Assembly (NCBI RefSeq): GCF_044803115.1 | Contig: NZ_CP085224.1 | Coordinates: 2,914,001 to 2,978,000 of the forward strand | DNA length: 64,000 nt | From: Caenispirillum salinarum_A | GTDB taxonomy: Bacteria > Pseudomonadota > Alphaproteobacteria > Rhodospirillales > Rhodospirillaceae | Direction: 5' to 3' | In this document: piece by piece, positions 39,961-48,800 of the stretch | Layout: every line of letters begins with the position of its first letter | Numbering within the stretch: position 1 is the stretch's first letter | Translations under genes and position numbers: made by a program | The notes under the pieces: generated by a model | What the model saw: the letters and a program-made list of their open reading frames with translations, nothing else | Databases searched by the model: none | What the model was told of the DNA's origin: nothing

Positions 39961-40045
39961 TATCCGCATCACGCGATGAACCGACTTCCAATGATTGCCC
40001 CGCGCTTCGGGGCTTGCGACCAACCACGCGAGGAGACGCGAACAC

Positions 40046-41959
40046 ATGCCTGATCCCCGCCTGATCTCTTTGACCGGTCCGGCCCCCGTTGCCGCGCCGG
40101 CTGACCGCCCCGGCGGCGGCGATGGCGATCCCCACCTGGGCCGGCGAACTGGAACCGCCGCCCCGGCGGGCGGTGCGGAGCGCCCGGGTGATGCCGACCT
40201 GCACTCCCACGACGACGCCGCGCGCACCCAGCGCGCCGAGGAGGAGGCCGACGAGACGCGCATCGGCCACGAGCGCCGCGACGAGCGCCACTTCATCCGC
40301 GTGCCCGTGCCCTTCAGCGTGGAGTTCACGAAGGACAACCGCGTGCTGCGCGGCGGCGACCTCTCGCTGGGCGGCTTCTCCGTGCGCGGCGAGAATGCGC
40401 CGAAGGCCGGCGCGGTGGCCGAGGTGTCGCTGCTGATCGCGGCGGGTCCGGCACAACTCATCGTGCCGGCGACGGCGCGCGCCATCCGCTCGCGGTCACG
40501 CAACGGAGGTCAGGAAACCGCCTTCGAGATCACCGAGATCGACCAGCGCCACCGCGAGGTCCTGCGCCGCGTCATCCGCACCTACCTGAGCGGCCGCTAT
40601 GCGGCGCTTGAGGACATGGTCGATGACGAGGACCCGCAGACCCCGCGCAAGCGGTCCGCCGCCGCGGCGGCGGCGGCGGCACAGGCGGGCGAAAAGCACG
40701 ACAGGCGCCCCAAGCCCTGGGGCCGCTATCTGGCCCTGGGCGCGGCGGCGGCGGTGCTGCTGGCGGTGGTCGGCGCCACCGCCTACCGCAACTTCATGCT
40801 GATCGAGCCCGACTTCGCCGCCGTCACTGCGCCCCGGGTGGACATTCGCGCGCCGGGTTCCGGCGTCCTGGCCGAGCACAACCTTGAGGCCGGGGACCGC
40901 GTGAACCGCGACGATCTGCTGGTGCGCGTGGTCAACAGCGACCTGCGCACGGACCTCATGCTTGCCCGCGCCGCCTACCGCTACAACGAGCGGCTGATCG
41001 AGAACGTGCAGGAGCGCCTGAACCAGCCGCAGGTGGAAAAGGTGTCCATGGCCGAAACCGCCGCGCCGCCGGAAGACGGCCCGGTCAAATACAGCCTGGT
41101 GGACGCCGAGATCGCCCGCGCCCGCATCGACGAGTTCCAGACCGCGCGCGACTTCGAGGTCTCGAAGATCGCCGCGCTGGAAGCCCGCATGGCGGCCAAC
41201 GACGTCTACAGTCCCTGCAACTGCCTTGTGGCCTGGGCCCGCAGCGCCGCTGGCGGCAGCTACATCGGCCAGTCGGAACGCATCATCACGCTGATCGAGA
41301 CCGGCGACGACGACCTGCTGGTCGAGGCGCTGGTCCACATGAGCCAGATCGATCGCATCGAGCCGCACCAGCGCGCCTTCGTGGCCCTGCCCAACGCCAG
41401 CGAACCCATCGAAGCCCGCGTGCATGCGGTGTCGCTGGACGTGGAGCGCCAGCCGCGCGCCGGCTTCCCCAAGTGGGTGCGCCAGCAACAGAACATCGCC
41501 AGCGTCCTGCTGGTGCCCGAGCAGCCCCTGCCTGCCAGCGCCGTCGGCGTGCCCGTGGACGTCCGCTTCTCGGAAGCCCCGGTGCTGGACGAGGCCGCCG
41601 AGTGGGTGTGGCAGGGCGGCCGGGCCGCGATCCAGACTGCCGGCCGCGCCGCCGGCGCCGCGTGGCGCGAAATCAGCGGTGCCGTCGACGAGGCGGCCGA
41701 GGAAACCGGCATTCCCATCGACCGCACCGACCCGCCGGCGGAACCGCGCGAGCGGGCCCCGGCCGGCGGAAGCGATCAGCCGGCGACGCCCCAGGGTTCC
41801 GGCAGCGAGGCGGGCGGCACCGATGCCGGCGGCACGGGCGCTGGCGGTCAGGTGCCGGAACAGACGGCCGCCGTGCCGGACGCCTCCGAGGAGGCGGAGG
41901 GCGTCACCATGCCCAAACCCAAGCCCGAAGGCGAAGGCCAAGGCGAAGGTAGCAAGTAA
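40046..41959 (+). CDS. alg44: Alg44-like PilZ / HlyD-type co-polymerase
   Basis: A 637-residue inner-membrane protein. The PilZ c-di-GMP-binding domain spans about residues 77-185, with both motifs intact: RRDER (R77-R81) and DLSLGG (D105, S107, G110). A membrane helix follows at about 228-247 and a periplasmic HlyD-like region at about 260-520 (APRVDIRAPGSGVLAEHNLEAGDRV). The same layout defines Alg44, which activates Alg8 when c-di-GMP binds. Pseudomonas Alg44 is about 389 residues; the extra length is a disordered N-terminus (1-75) and a long Gly/Pro/Glu-rich tail (after about 530). The start at 40046 has AGGAG upstream. Confidence 0.88.
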   Translation: MPDPRLISLTGPAPVAAPADRPGGGDGDPHLGRRTGTAAPAGGAERPGDADLHSHDDAARTQRAEEEADETRIGHERRDERHFIRVPVPFSVEFTKDNRVLRGGDLSLGGFSVRGENAPKAGAVAEVSLLIAAGPAQLIVPATARAIRSRSRNGGQETAFEITEIDQRHREVLRRVIRTYLSGRYAALEDMVDDEDPQTPRKRSAAAAAAAAQAGEKHDRRPKPWGRYLALGAAAAVLLAVVGATAYRNFMLIEPDFAAVTAPRVDIRAPGSGVLAEHNLEAGDRVNRDDLLVRVVNSDLRTDLMLARAAYRYNERLIENVQERLNQPQVEKVSMAETAAPPEDGPVKYSLVDAEIARARIDEFQTARDFEVSKIAALEARMAANDVYSPCNCLVAWARSAAGGSYIGQSERIITLIETGDDDLLVEALVHMSQIDRIEPHQRAFVALPNASEPIEARVHAVSLDVERQPRAGFPKWVRQQQNIASVLLVPEQPLPASAVGVPVDVRFSEAPVLDEAAEWVWQGGRAAIQTAGRAAGAAWREISGAVDEAAEETGIPIDRTDPPAEPRERAPAGGSDQPATPQGSGSEAGGTDAGGTGAGGQVPEQTAAVPDASEEAEGVTMPKPKPEGEGQGEGSK

Positions 41960-42082
41960 AACCGCTACGCCCTGCGGCGTACCCGGGAAACCTTTTCCGG
42001 GAACAGCCGTAGTATTGGCGAGACAAAATACAGTCGGCTCCATGCCGGCGACTACGGGATCAAATCAAAAGAGGCGTTACCT

Positions 42083-43444
42083 ATGAACATTACCGTCATC
42101 GGCACCGGTTACGTCGGCCTCGTTTCCGGCGCTTGTCTTTCCGAACTCGGCGCGCACGTAACCTGCGTCGACCTGGACGAGGGCAAGGTGGAGCGCCTGA
42201 AACAGGGCATCATGCCTATCTATGAGCCGGGCCTGGAGGACATCGTGGTCACCAATCACGAAGCCGGCAAGCTGGACTTCACCACCGACACCGGCGCGGC
42301 CGTCGCCCAGAGCGACGCGGTCTTCATCGCCGTCGGCACTCCGCAGGCCGACGGACAGGCGGAAGCGGACATGAGCTACGTCTACGGCGCCGCCAAGGGC
42401 ATCGCGCCGCACCTGAACGGCTATACGGTTATCATCGACAAGTCCACCGTGCCCGTCGGCACCGCCCGCAGGGTCGCCGAGATCATCCGCGCCGAAAACC
42501 CGAACGCCGACTTCGACGTGGCGTCCAACCCGGAGTTCTTGCGCGAGGGCTCGGCCGTGGGCGACTTCATGCGCCCCGACCGCGTGGTCCTGGGCGCCGA
42601 CACCGAGCGTGCCATGACCGTCCTGCGCCGCATCTACCGTCCGCTCGCCCTGACCGGCGTTCCGGTGGAAGAGTGCAACCCGGAAACGGCGGAGATGGCC
42701 AAGTACGCCTCCAACAGCTTCCTGGCCGCCAAGATCACCTTCATCAACCAGGTCGCCGACCTGTGCGAGAAGTCCGGCGCCGACGTCGAGGACGTGGCCC
42801 GCTCCATGGGCCTGGACAAGCGCATCGGTCCCATGTTCCTGAAGGCCGGGCCGGGCTATGGCGGCAGCTGTTTCCCCAAGGACACCAACGCCTTCGCCGT
42901 CATCGGCCAGCGCAACGGCAGCCCGCAGCACCTGGTGGAAGCCGTCATCACCGCCAACGAGGACCGCAAGCGCCGCATGTGCGAGCGCATCGTGGAAGCC
43001 TGCGGCGGCTCGGTCGAGGGCAAGACCATCGCCGTGCTGGGTCTGACCTTCAAGCCCGACACCGACGACGTCCGCGACAGCCCGGCCCTGACCATCGTCA
43101 GCAAGCTTCACGAGATGGGCGCGCGGGTCAAGGCGCACGACCCCATGGGCGCCGAGCATGCCCAGGCCGTCTTCGGCAAGGAAGCGGCGGAAATCTGCGA
43201 CGAGCCTTACGCCTGCGCCACCGGTGCGGACGCCGTCGCCGTGGTCACCGACTGGGCGCACTTCAAGGAGCTGGACCTCAAGCGTCTGGCCGCCACCGTG
43301 CGCGGCAAGGTGGTCATCGACATGCGCAATATCTGGGACGGCGACGAGGCCATCGCCAACGGCTTCGACTACCACTGCATCGGCCGCGCGCCGCGCTTCG
43401 CCGCCCAGGAACAGGCCGCGCCCCTGCGCCGCGCGGCGGAGTGA
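42083..43444 (+). CDS. ugd: UDP-glucose 6-dehydrogenase-like enzyme
   Basis: A 453-residue NAD-dependent nucleotide-sugar dehydrogenase: Rossmann motif GTGYVGLVSG (7-16), IIDKSTVPVGTA, SNPEFLREGSAVGDFMRPDRVV, and the catalytic Cys in GPGYGGSCFPKDT. SNPEFLREGSA and GYGGSCFPKD with following TNAF are the UDP-glucose dehydrogenase (TuaD/RkpK) forms. GDP-mannose dehydrogenase AlgD has SNPEFLREST- and GGSCLPKDVRAL-type sequences instead (family knowledge). The expected product is UDP-glucuronate, in the operon position that algD holds in Pseudomonas. An experiment would be needed to exclude GDP-mannose as substrate. Confidence 0.88.
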   Translation: MNITVIGTGYVGLVSGACLSELGAHVTCVDLDEGKVERLKQGIMPIYEPGLEDIVVTNHEAGKLDFTTDTGAAVAQSDAVFIAVGTPQADGQAEADMSYVYGAAKGIAPHLNGYTVIIDKSTVPVGTARRVAEIIRAENPNADFDVASNPEFLREGSAVGDFMRPDRVVLGADTERAMTVLRRIYRPLALTGVPVEECNPETAEMAKYASNSFLAAKITFINQVADLCEKSGADVEDVARSMGLDKRIGPMFLKAGPGYGGSCFPKDTNAFAVIGQRNGSPQHLVEAVITANEDRKRRMCERIVEACGGSVEGKTIAVLGLTFKPDTDDVRDSPALTIVSKLHEMGARVKAHDPMGAEHAQAVFGKEAAEICDEPYACATGADAVAVVTDWAHFKELDLKRLAATVRGKVVIDMRNIWDGDEAIANGFDYHCIGRAPRFAAQEQAAPLRRAAE

Positions 43445-43464
43445 CACAGCAAGGGATGCCTATC

Positions 43465-44427
43465 ATGCGACACGCCGTTCCGACCCCACGGCGGAACGCG
43501 GCCACGCGGGTGGCGGGGGCTTTCGCCCTCGCCGCCCTGGTGGTTTCCACCGCCACCGCCCTGCCCGCACCCGCGGGCGCGGCCGCGGACCTGAAGGCGA
43601 CCGACCCCGACGCCATCACCAGGACGCCGGCCGTGGTCGCCTGTTCGGTCCGTTATCCGCTGGTCGCCGACCTGACGCCGGCCCTGGCCGCGCGCAACGG
43701 CAAGAAGGCCATCCGCGAAGGCTTCGACAGCCGCAAGCAGTGGGGCACGAAGAAGAACGTGCGCGTCCTGCGCCCGCGCGACAGCGGCATTGGCGAGCAC
43801 GCCTTGCGGGTGACCTATCCGGAAGGCACCTCCAGCCCCAGCGACAACGGCAAGGGCGGCGCCGGCTTCTACAGCGCCATGGAAATTCCGCCGGGCACGG
43901 ACCGCGCCTGCCTGCGCTACAAGGTGCGCTTCCCGGAAGGCTTCAATTTCGTCAAGGGCGGCAAGCTGCCCGGCCTCTATGGCGGCAAGGCACCGTCCGG
44001 CGGCGAAGACGTTTCGGGCGAGGAAGGCTTTTCCATGCGCCTGATGTGGCGCGAGGACGGCCAGGGCGAGGTGTACGAGTACATCGCCAACAAGGGCAAG
44101 GACACCGATTACGGCCTGTCCGTCGGCCGCGGCCTGTGGACCTTCCCCACCGGCCGCTGGGTGACGGTGGAGCAGGAGGTGATCCTCAACGACCCCGACC
44201 GCGCCGACGGCATCGCCCGCATCTGGATCGACGGCAAGCCGATCCTGGAGCAGGACGACATCGCCTACCGCACCGAGAAGGATGACGCCATCAGCGGCCT
44301 GATGTTCTCCACGTTCTTCGGCGGCAGCGGCAAGGAATGGCGCACGCCCCGCGACCAGCACGCGGATTTCGGCGACTTCCGCCTCTACGCACCGTCCGGC
44401 ACGGAAGCCGCCGACAGCCGGGGTTGA
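43465..44427 (+). CDS. Polysaccharide lyase family 14-like secreted protein
   Basis: A 320-residue exported protein with a signal peptide (cleavage near AGAA, residue 40) and a jelly-roll-like body: CLRYKVRFPEGFNFVKGGKLPGLYGG, EGFSMRLMWREDGQGEVYEYI, RWVTVEQEVILNDP, GIARIWIDGKPILEQDDI and GLMFSTFFGGSGKEW. This layout matches PL14 lyases, which act on alginate or glucuronan (family knowledge); I matched it by pattern only. Probably periplasmic or surface; it could trim or clear the polymer made by the operon. The start at 43465 has AAGGG 9 bases upstream and follows the ugd stop by 20 bases. Confidence 0.75.
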   Translation: MRHAVPTPRRNAATRVAGAFALAALVVSTATALPAPAGAAADLKATDPDAITRTPAVVACSVRYPLVADLTPALAARNGKKAIREGFDSRKQWGTKKNVRVLRPRDSGIGEHALRVTYPEGTSSPSDNGKGGAGFYSAMEIPPGTDRACLRYKVRFPEGFNFVKGGKLPGLYGGKAPSGGEDVSGEEGFSMRLMWREDGQGEVYEYIANKGKDTDYGLSVGRGLWTFPTGRWVTVEQEVILNDPDRADGIARIWIDGKPILEQDDIAYRTEKDDAISGLMFSTFFGGSGKEWRTPRDQHADFGDFRLYAPSGTEAADSRG

Positions 44428-44469
44428 TGCCCCCCGCCCCCCTTTTTCCGCACCGGGAGCCCGTATCGA

Positions 44470-45711
44470 ATGCCGACCATCCCGACCATCCTGCGCCGAC
44501 TGACCGCCGGAGCCTTGGGCCTCTGCGCCGCCGCCGCCATGCCGCTGGCAGCCGGCCCGGCGGACGCGCTGACGCTTGAGGAACGCCGGGCGCTGGACCT
44601 GTCGGAGTACACGGTGACCGATCCCGGCGCCTCCTACTTCGACGTGGCGGAGCGCCGTGCCCTGCTGGATCGCACGCGCAATCCCATGCTCCTGCAGATC
44701 GCCGAGGACCTGAAGACCGGCCCCAGCTGTGCCCAGCTTCTGGCGCTGCCGCCGCTGGACCACCGTATCCGCATTCCCGCCTTTTATCCGCAGCCGGATG
44801 CCTGGCGTGTGGCGGCGCAGCCGCTGTTCCAGTTCGAGGACAGCGTGACCGAACTCGCCGGCTCCTACGTCGCCAGCGGCGATCCCTACTATGCCGAATG
44901 CCTGGTGACGTTCCTGGACAAGTGGGCCCAGGCCGACGCGCTGATGGACTTCCACTACACCATTGCCGAGCCGCAGGCGTGGTATTCCACGGAATCCATG
45001 ATCTTTGCCGCCGCGCTGGCCTATTCCATCGTGCGCAACGAAGTCGAGGACATGCACGAGCAAACCGAGCGGGTCGACGAATGGATGCGGCGCCTGGCGA
45101 AAAAGCACTCGGTCATTCCCGGCGAGCACCCCAGCTGCTGCAACAACCATTTCTACCGCCGCGCCCTTTACGCCGCCATGATCGGCGTCATGAGCGAGGA
45201 TGACGACCTGTTCCGCTTCGGCGTCAGCGCCATCTATTCGGCCCTGCACGACATGACCGACGAGGGCGCCATGCCGCTGGAGATGCAGCGCGGCCGCCGC
45301 GCCATGCACTACCAGAACTATGCGCTGCTCTACCTGATCCCGATCATGCAGATCGTGGAGCGCCAGGGCTACGACGTCTTCGAGATGACGGTGAACGGCA
45401 ACTCCATCCACGACGCTGTGAGGTTCGCCATCAACGTCATCGAAGACCCCCAGCGGCTGGGCGATCTGGCGCCGGCGGACCAGTACAAGGGTTTCCTGCT
45501 GGACGACCAGTATTTCGCCTGGATGGAAATCTACCTGTCCCGTTTCGACAACGCCAAGCTGTCGGAATTCATCCGCTACCAGCGCCCGGTCTACAACCGC
45601 AGCGCCGGTGGTTACGTCACGCTCTACTTCATGGACCCTGACGCACAGATACAAACGGTCGCCCGCGACAAGCGCAAGACGCTGGTGACCGAAGGCGAGG
45701 AAGCCTGGTGA
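44470..45711 (+). CDS. algL: AlgL-like periplasmic polyuronate lyase (PL5)
   Basis: A 413-residue exported protein, signal peptide ending near PADA (residue 33). The (alpha/alpha) barrel shows the PL5 active-site set: NNH (225-227), RRAMHYQNY with Arg277 and Tyr284, spaced as in known PL5 lyases. The stretch DEGAMPLEMQRGRRAMHYQNY is readily aligned with AlgL DEGFLPNELKRRQRALAYHNY. In alginate operons AlgL clears polymer that leaks into the periplasm. PL5 enzymes can also cut polyglucuronate (family knowledge), which would fit the ugd gene. A GGGAG site precedes the start. Confidence 0.85.
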   Translation: MPTIPTILRRLTAGALGLCAAAAMPLAAGPADALTLEERRALDLSEYTVTDPGASYFDVAERRALLDRTRNPMLLQIAEDLKTGPSCAQLLALPPLDHRIRIPAFYPQPDAWRVAAQPLFQFEDSVTELAGSYVASGDPYYAECLVTFLDKWAQADALMDFHYTIAEPQAWYSTESMIFAAALAYSIVRNEVEDMHEQTERVDEWMRRLAKKHSVIPGEHPSCCNNHFYRRALYAAMIGVMSEDDDLFRFGVSAIYSALHDMTDEGAMPLEMQRGRRAMHYQNYALLYLIPIMQIVERQGYDVFEMTVNGNSIHDAVRFAINVIEDPQRLGDLAPADQYKGFLLDDQYFAWMEIYLSRFDNAKLSEFIRYQRPVYNRSAGGYVTLYFMDPDAQIQTVARDKRKTLVTEGEEAW

Positions 45712-45782
45712 CGGCCGCACCGATCCGACAGCGCCGCATCCGGCCGGCCCGCCGAGACCGATCGATAACAGGAGAAAGCTCC

Positions 45783-48545
45783 ATGACCCGCACCGACCGC
45801 CGTTCCGCCGTTCAACGCCGCCTGTTCGCCTCCGCCGCCGCCGTGGCCCTGCTGGCGGGCTGCGCGGGCGCCGGAACAAGCGTCGATGCGCCCCGCGCAC
45901 CGCAGGAGGCCCGTCAGCTCGACCCCGCCTACGAGGACTGGTTCGACGGCGGCCGGGTCATCGAGATGGATTCCATCGCCTGGGACCGCGTGAAGAACGC
46001 CCGCCGCGCCCGCGAGTCCGGCGACACGCAGCGCGCCCTGTCCATCCTGACCAGCATGGCCGACGACGAGTACCCCATCGCCTATTACGAACTGGGCAAG
46101 ATGTACGAACGCGGCGAGGGCGTCCCGCAGGACGTCTCGCGGGCCGCCGACCTGTACGGCGAGGCCCTGCGGCGCCCGTCGCCCATCCAGGAACAGGCGT
46201 CGTTCAAGCTTGGGCGCATGTTCCGTGACGGACAGGGGGTGCCCGAGAACGACCCCCTTGCCTACCGCCTGCTGCGCCAGGCCGTGGCAAAGGGCGCCGG
46301 GCCGGACGCCCGCGCCGAACTGGCCGCCATGCTCGCCGCCGGCGAAGGCGTTGAGCCCAAACCCAAGGAAGCGGCCGATTTGTACCGGGCGGCCGCCACC
46401 GCCGGCAACGCCGAAGCCCTGCGCGCCCTGGCCGTCGCCCACGGCCCCGGCGGCTGGCTGCGCGAAGACCCGCAACGCAGCGGCGACTATGCCCGCCACT
46501 ACGCCCAGGCGCTGGAAAAGCAGGCGCGGCAGGGCGACACCGACGCCATGGTCAAGCTCGCGCGGCTCTACAGCGAGGACGGCCTGCTGCCCGCCGATCC
46601 GCAGCGCAGCCGCCGCTGGCTGGCCGCCGCCGCCGAGGCCGGCGACGCCGATGCCATGGGCGAGGCCGGCGAGGCCCTGCTGGCGCGGGGCGAGCGGCAG
46701 CGCGGACTGGAACTGCTCCAGCGCGCGGCCGAGGCCGGCGACGTCGAGAGCATGACCCACCTGGGCAAGGCCTACCTGGGCGGCGACGGCGGCCCCGCCC
46801 GGCCGCAGCAGGCCGAGCGCTGGCTGACCCGCGCGGCCGAACAGGGCGACGCCAACGCCGCGGTGACGCTCGGCCGGGCCTACGTCGAAGGCCGCGCCCT
46901 GCCGCGCAACACCGCCCGCGGCGTGGCGCTGCTGGAACAGGGAGCGGCCCAGGGCGACGCCCTGGCGCTTGCCGCCCTGGGCGACATCTACCTCGACGGC
47001 GAGGGCGTGCCGGCCAATCCGACAAAGGCCGTCAGCTACCTGCAGCGCGGCCACGAAGCCGGCAGCGACTATGCCACCGCGCAGTTGGGCGAGGCCCTCC
47101 TTCACGGCAAGGGCACCGCCGCCGATCCGCAGCGCGCCGAGACCCTGCTGGCCCAGGCCGCCCGGGCCGGACAGGGAAGCGCCGCCCTGGAACTGGGCAC
47201 GGCCTACCTGGAGGGCGAGGCCCTGCCCCGCCAGCCGCGCCGCGCCGCCCAACTGCTGCGCCAGGCGGCCCAGGCCGGCAACGTCACGGCCAAGACCAAG
47301 CTGGGCGCCGCCTACCTGGACGGCACCATCCCGGGCGGATCGCCGTCGCGTGGCGTGGCGCTGCTGGAGGAAGCCGCCACCGCCGGCGACGATTACGCCA
47401 TGGTCGTGCTCGGCCGCGCCTACCGCAAAGGCACGGGCGTGGAGACCGATCTGGCCCGAGCGGAGTATTGGCTGAACAAGGCGAAGGCCGCGGGTCATCC
47501 GTCGGCGCAGGATGCGCTCGCCCGCACCTACTTCGCCCGCGCCGACGGCGGCAGCATCGGGGAAATCCGCAAGGCCGCCGAGATGGGCCACGCCGGCTCC
47601 ATGGCCGACCTGGGCCGCGCCTACCTGGCGGGCCAGGGCGTCGAGCGCTCGCCGCAGCAGGCCGAACGGTGGCTCAAGAAGGCCTCCGCCGAGGGCCACG
47701 CCGGCGCCGCCGCGACGCTCGGACGCATGTATCTGGAAGGTAAAGGCGTGGCGCGCGACCCGCAGACCGGCGTCGACTTCCTGAAGACCGCCGTCGCCCG
47801 CGGCCATGCCGGCGCACGCGGCGACCTGGGCGAGGTCCTGCTGACCGGCAACGGCGTCCCGGCCGAGCCCGAGCGCGGCGCCGCGCTGCTGCAACAGGCG
47901 GCGGATGCCGGCAGCACGTCCGCCCGGCTGATCCTCGGCGAGGCCTACCTGACCGGCAAGGGCGCCCTGCCCCAGGACCGCGAGAAGGCCCGCGCCATTC
48001 TCACCGCCGCCGCCGAGGCCGGGGAGCCCTATGCCGCGCAGCTTCTGGGCGAAAGCTACCTGGAAGGCCGCGGCCTGGAACAGGACCCCGAACAGGCGCG
48101 CAAGTGGCTCACCCGCGCTGCGGAGGCGGGGCAGGCCTCGGCCATGAACGAACTGGGGCGGGCGCTGCTGCGCGGCGAGAACGGCATTCCCCAGGACACC
48201 GCCCGCGGCGCAGAGCTTCTGCGCGCCGCCGCCGAACAGGGCCACGCCGGCGCCCAGACCACGCTGGGACGGGAATACCTGCGCGGGCGGTACGTGGAGG
48301 AAAACCGGCCCAAGGCCGTGGAGTACTTCTTCAGCGCCGCGAAGCAGGGGCACCCCTCGGCCCGCCTGGCGCTCGCCAAGGCGTATCTGCAGGCCAACGG
48401 TCTGCCGCGCGCCAACCAGGAACAGGCGCTGCTGTGGCTGAGCCAGGTGATGGAGAGCGACAGCCGCATCGCGCTGCAGACCCTGCGGGACCTGCTGGCC
48501 GACACCCAGACCGCCGAGGCGGCAGCCGCGTCCGAAAGCAGGTGA
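45783..48545 (+). CDS. AlgK-like Sel1/TPR repeat outer-membrane lipoprotein
   Basis: A 920-residue lipoprotein (lipobox LLAGC, Cys27) made almost wholly of about twenty Sel1-type repeats of 36 residues with the pattern A..LG..Y..G.GV..D...A...L..AA..G, from about residue 95 to the end. AlgK, the alginate secretin partner, has the same build but is about half as long. Position at the end of the operon supports an AlgK-like scaffold role between periplasmic machinery and an outer-membrane porin; no AlgE is present. The start at 45783 has AGGAG 9 bases upstream; the longer in-frame start would place the signal sequence internally. Confidence 0.8.
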   Translation: MTRTDRRSAVQRRLFASAAAVALLAGCAGAGTSVDAPRAPQEARQLDPAYEDWFDGGRVIEMDSIAWDRVKNARRARESGDTQRALSILTSMADDEYPIAYYELGKMYERGEGVPQDVSRAADLYGEALRRPSPIQEQASFKLGRMFRDGQGVPENDPLAYRLLRQAVAKGAGPDARAELAAMLAAGEGVEPKPKEAADLYRAAATAGNAEALRALAVAHGPGGWLREDPQRSGDYARHYAQALEKQARQGDTDAMVKLARLYSEDGLLPADPQRSRRWLAAAAEAGDADAMGEAGEALLARGERQRGLELLQRAAEAGDVESMTHLGKAYLGGDGGPARPQQAERWLTRAAEQGDANAAVTLGRAYVEGRALPRNTARGVALLEQGAAQGDALALAALGDIYLDGEGVPANPTKAVSYLQRGHEAGSDYATAQLGEALLHGKGTAADPQRAETLLAQAARAGQGSAALELGTAYLEGEALPRQPRRAAQLLRQAAQAGNVTAKTKLGAAYLDGTIPGGSPSRGVALLEEAATAGDDYAMVVLGRAYRKGTGVETDLARAEYWLNKAKAAGHPSAQDALARTYFARADGGSIGEIRKAAEMGHAGSMADLGRAYLAGQGVERSPQQAERWLKKASAEGHAGAAATLGRMYLEGKGVARDPQTGVDFLKTAVARGHAGARGDLGEVLLTGNGVPAEPERGAALLQQAADAGSTSARLILGEAYLTGKGALPQDREKARAILTAAAEAGEPYAAQLLGESYLEGRGLEQDPEQARKWLTRAAEAGQASAMNELGRALLRGENGIPQDTARGAELLRAAAEQGHAGAQTTLGREYLRGRYVEENRPKAVEYFFSAAKQGHPSARLALAKAYLQANGLPRANQEQALLWLSQVMESDSRIALQTLRDLLADTQTAEAAAASESR

Positions 48546-48568
48546 CGCCGACGGGCCGCATCGTCCCC

Positions 48569-48610
48569 TCGTCATGCCGGCGGGCTTCGGCCATACTGCC
48601 GGCATGACGA
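48569..48610. repeat. Large hairpin (REP-like or terminator) after the polysaccharide operon
   Basis: Perfect 13-bp arms TCGTCATGCCGGC (48569-48581) and GCCGGCATGACGA (48598-48610) with a 16-base loop. No T tract follows. It may be the operon's terminator stem cut off from its T tract by the insertion element that begins just downstream, or a repetitive palindrome that served as the element's target. Confidence 0.6.
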
Positions 48611-48642
48611 CATCGCCCCTTGTAACTTAGCATGTGCCGAAT

Positions 48643-48800
48643 CCGGTATGATACCGGTTGCGGTGGCGGACGAGAGACCGACGCCCCTCAGGGACACCAA
48701 GCCCGTGTGTGAGCCAGGGTCCTCGTCCGCCGTTCCATCGAACCCGAACAGTCGCTTGGGCCGCTCGAAGCGAAGCCCGCTTGCGCAAGGATGGGATCGG
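48643..48800 (+). ncRNA. Candidate IS110 bridge RNA (seekRNA) in the 5' leader
   Basis: The non-coding leader before the transposase can fold into two stem-loops. The first is GGCGGACGAG (48665-48674) with CTCGTCCGCC (48722-48731), perfect and extendable by three wobble pairs, around a 47-base inner loop. The second is GGGC...GCCC around 48758-48777, with an inner CGCT-CGA-AGCG. IS110-group elements express such a RNA from the 5' end, with one loop matching the target and one the donor. Expression and loop identities are inferred. Confidence 0.5.

Noticed and set aside
42083..43444. Calling the dehydrogenase AlgD (GDP-mannose dehydrogenase) because of the operon context
   Set aside because: Active-site and substrate-loop motifs are of the UDP-glucose dehydrogenase type.
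45783..48545. Regularly spaced DNA repeats that look like a tandem array
   Set aside because: They reflect the 36-residue Sel1 protein repeats; the spacing is about 108 bases and the repeats diverge, so not CRISPR or satellite DNA.
45624..48605. 993-codon minus-strand open frame opposite the Sel1 gene
   Set aside because: Mirror of the repetitive Sel1 coding sequence; the low-complexity translation and lack of start signals mark it as an antisense shadow.
48648..48800. Longer transposase start
   Set aside because: It reads through the structured leader; IS110 transposases begin close to the GIDVSK motif.
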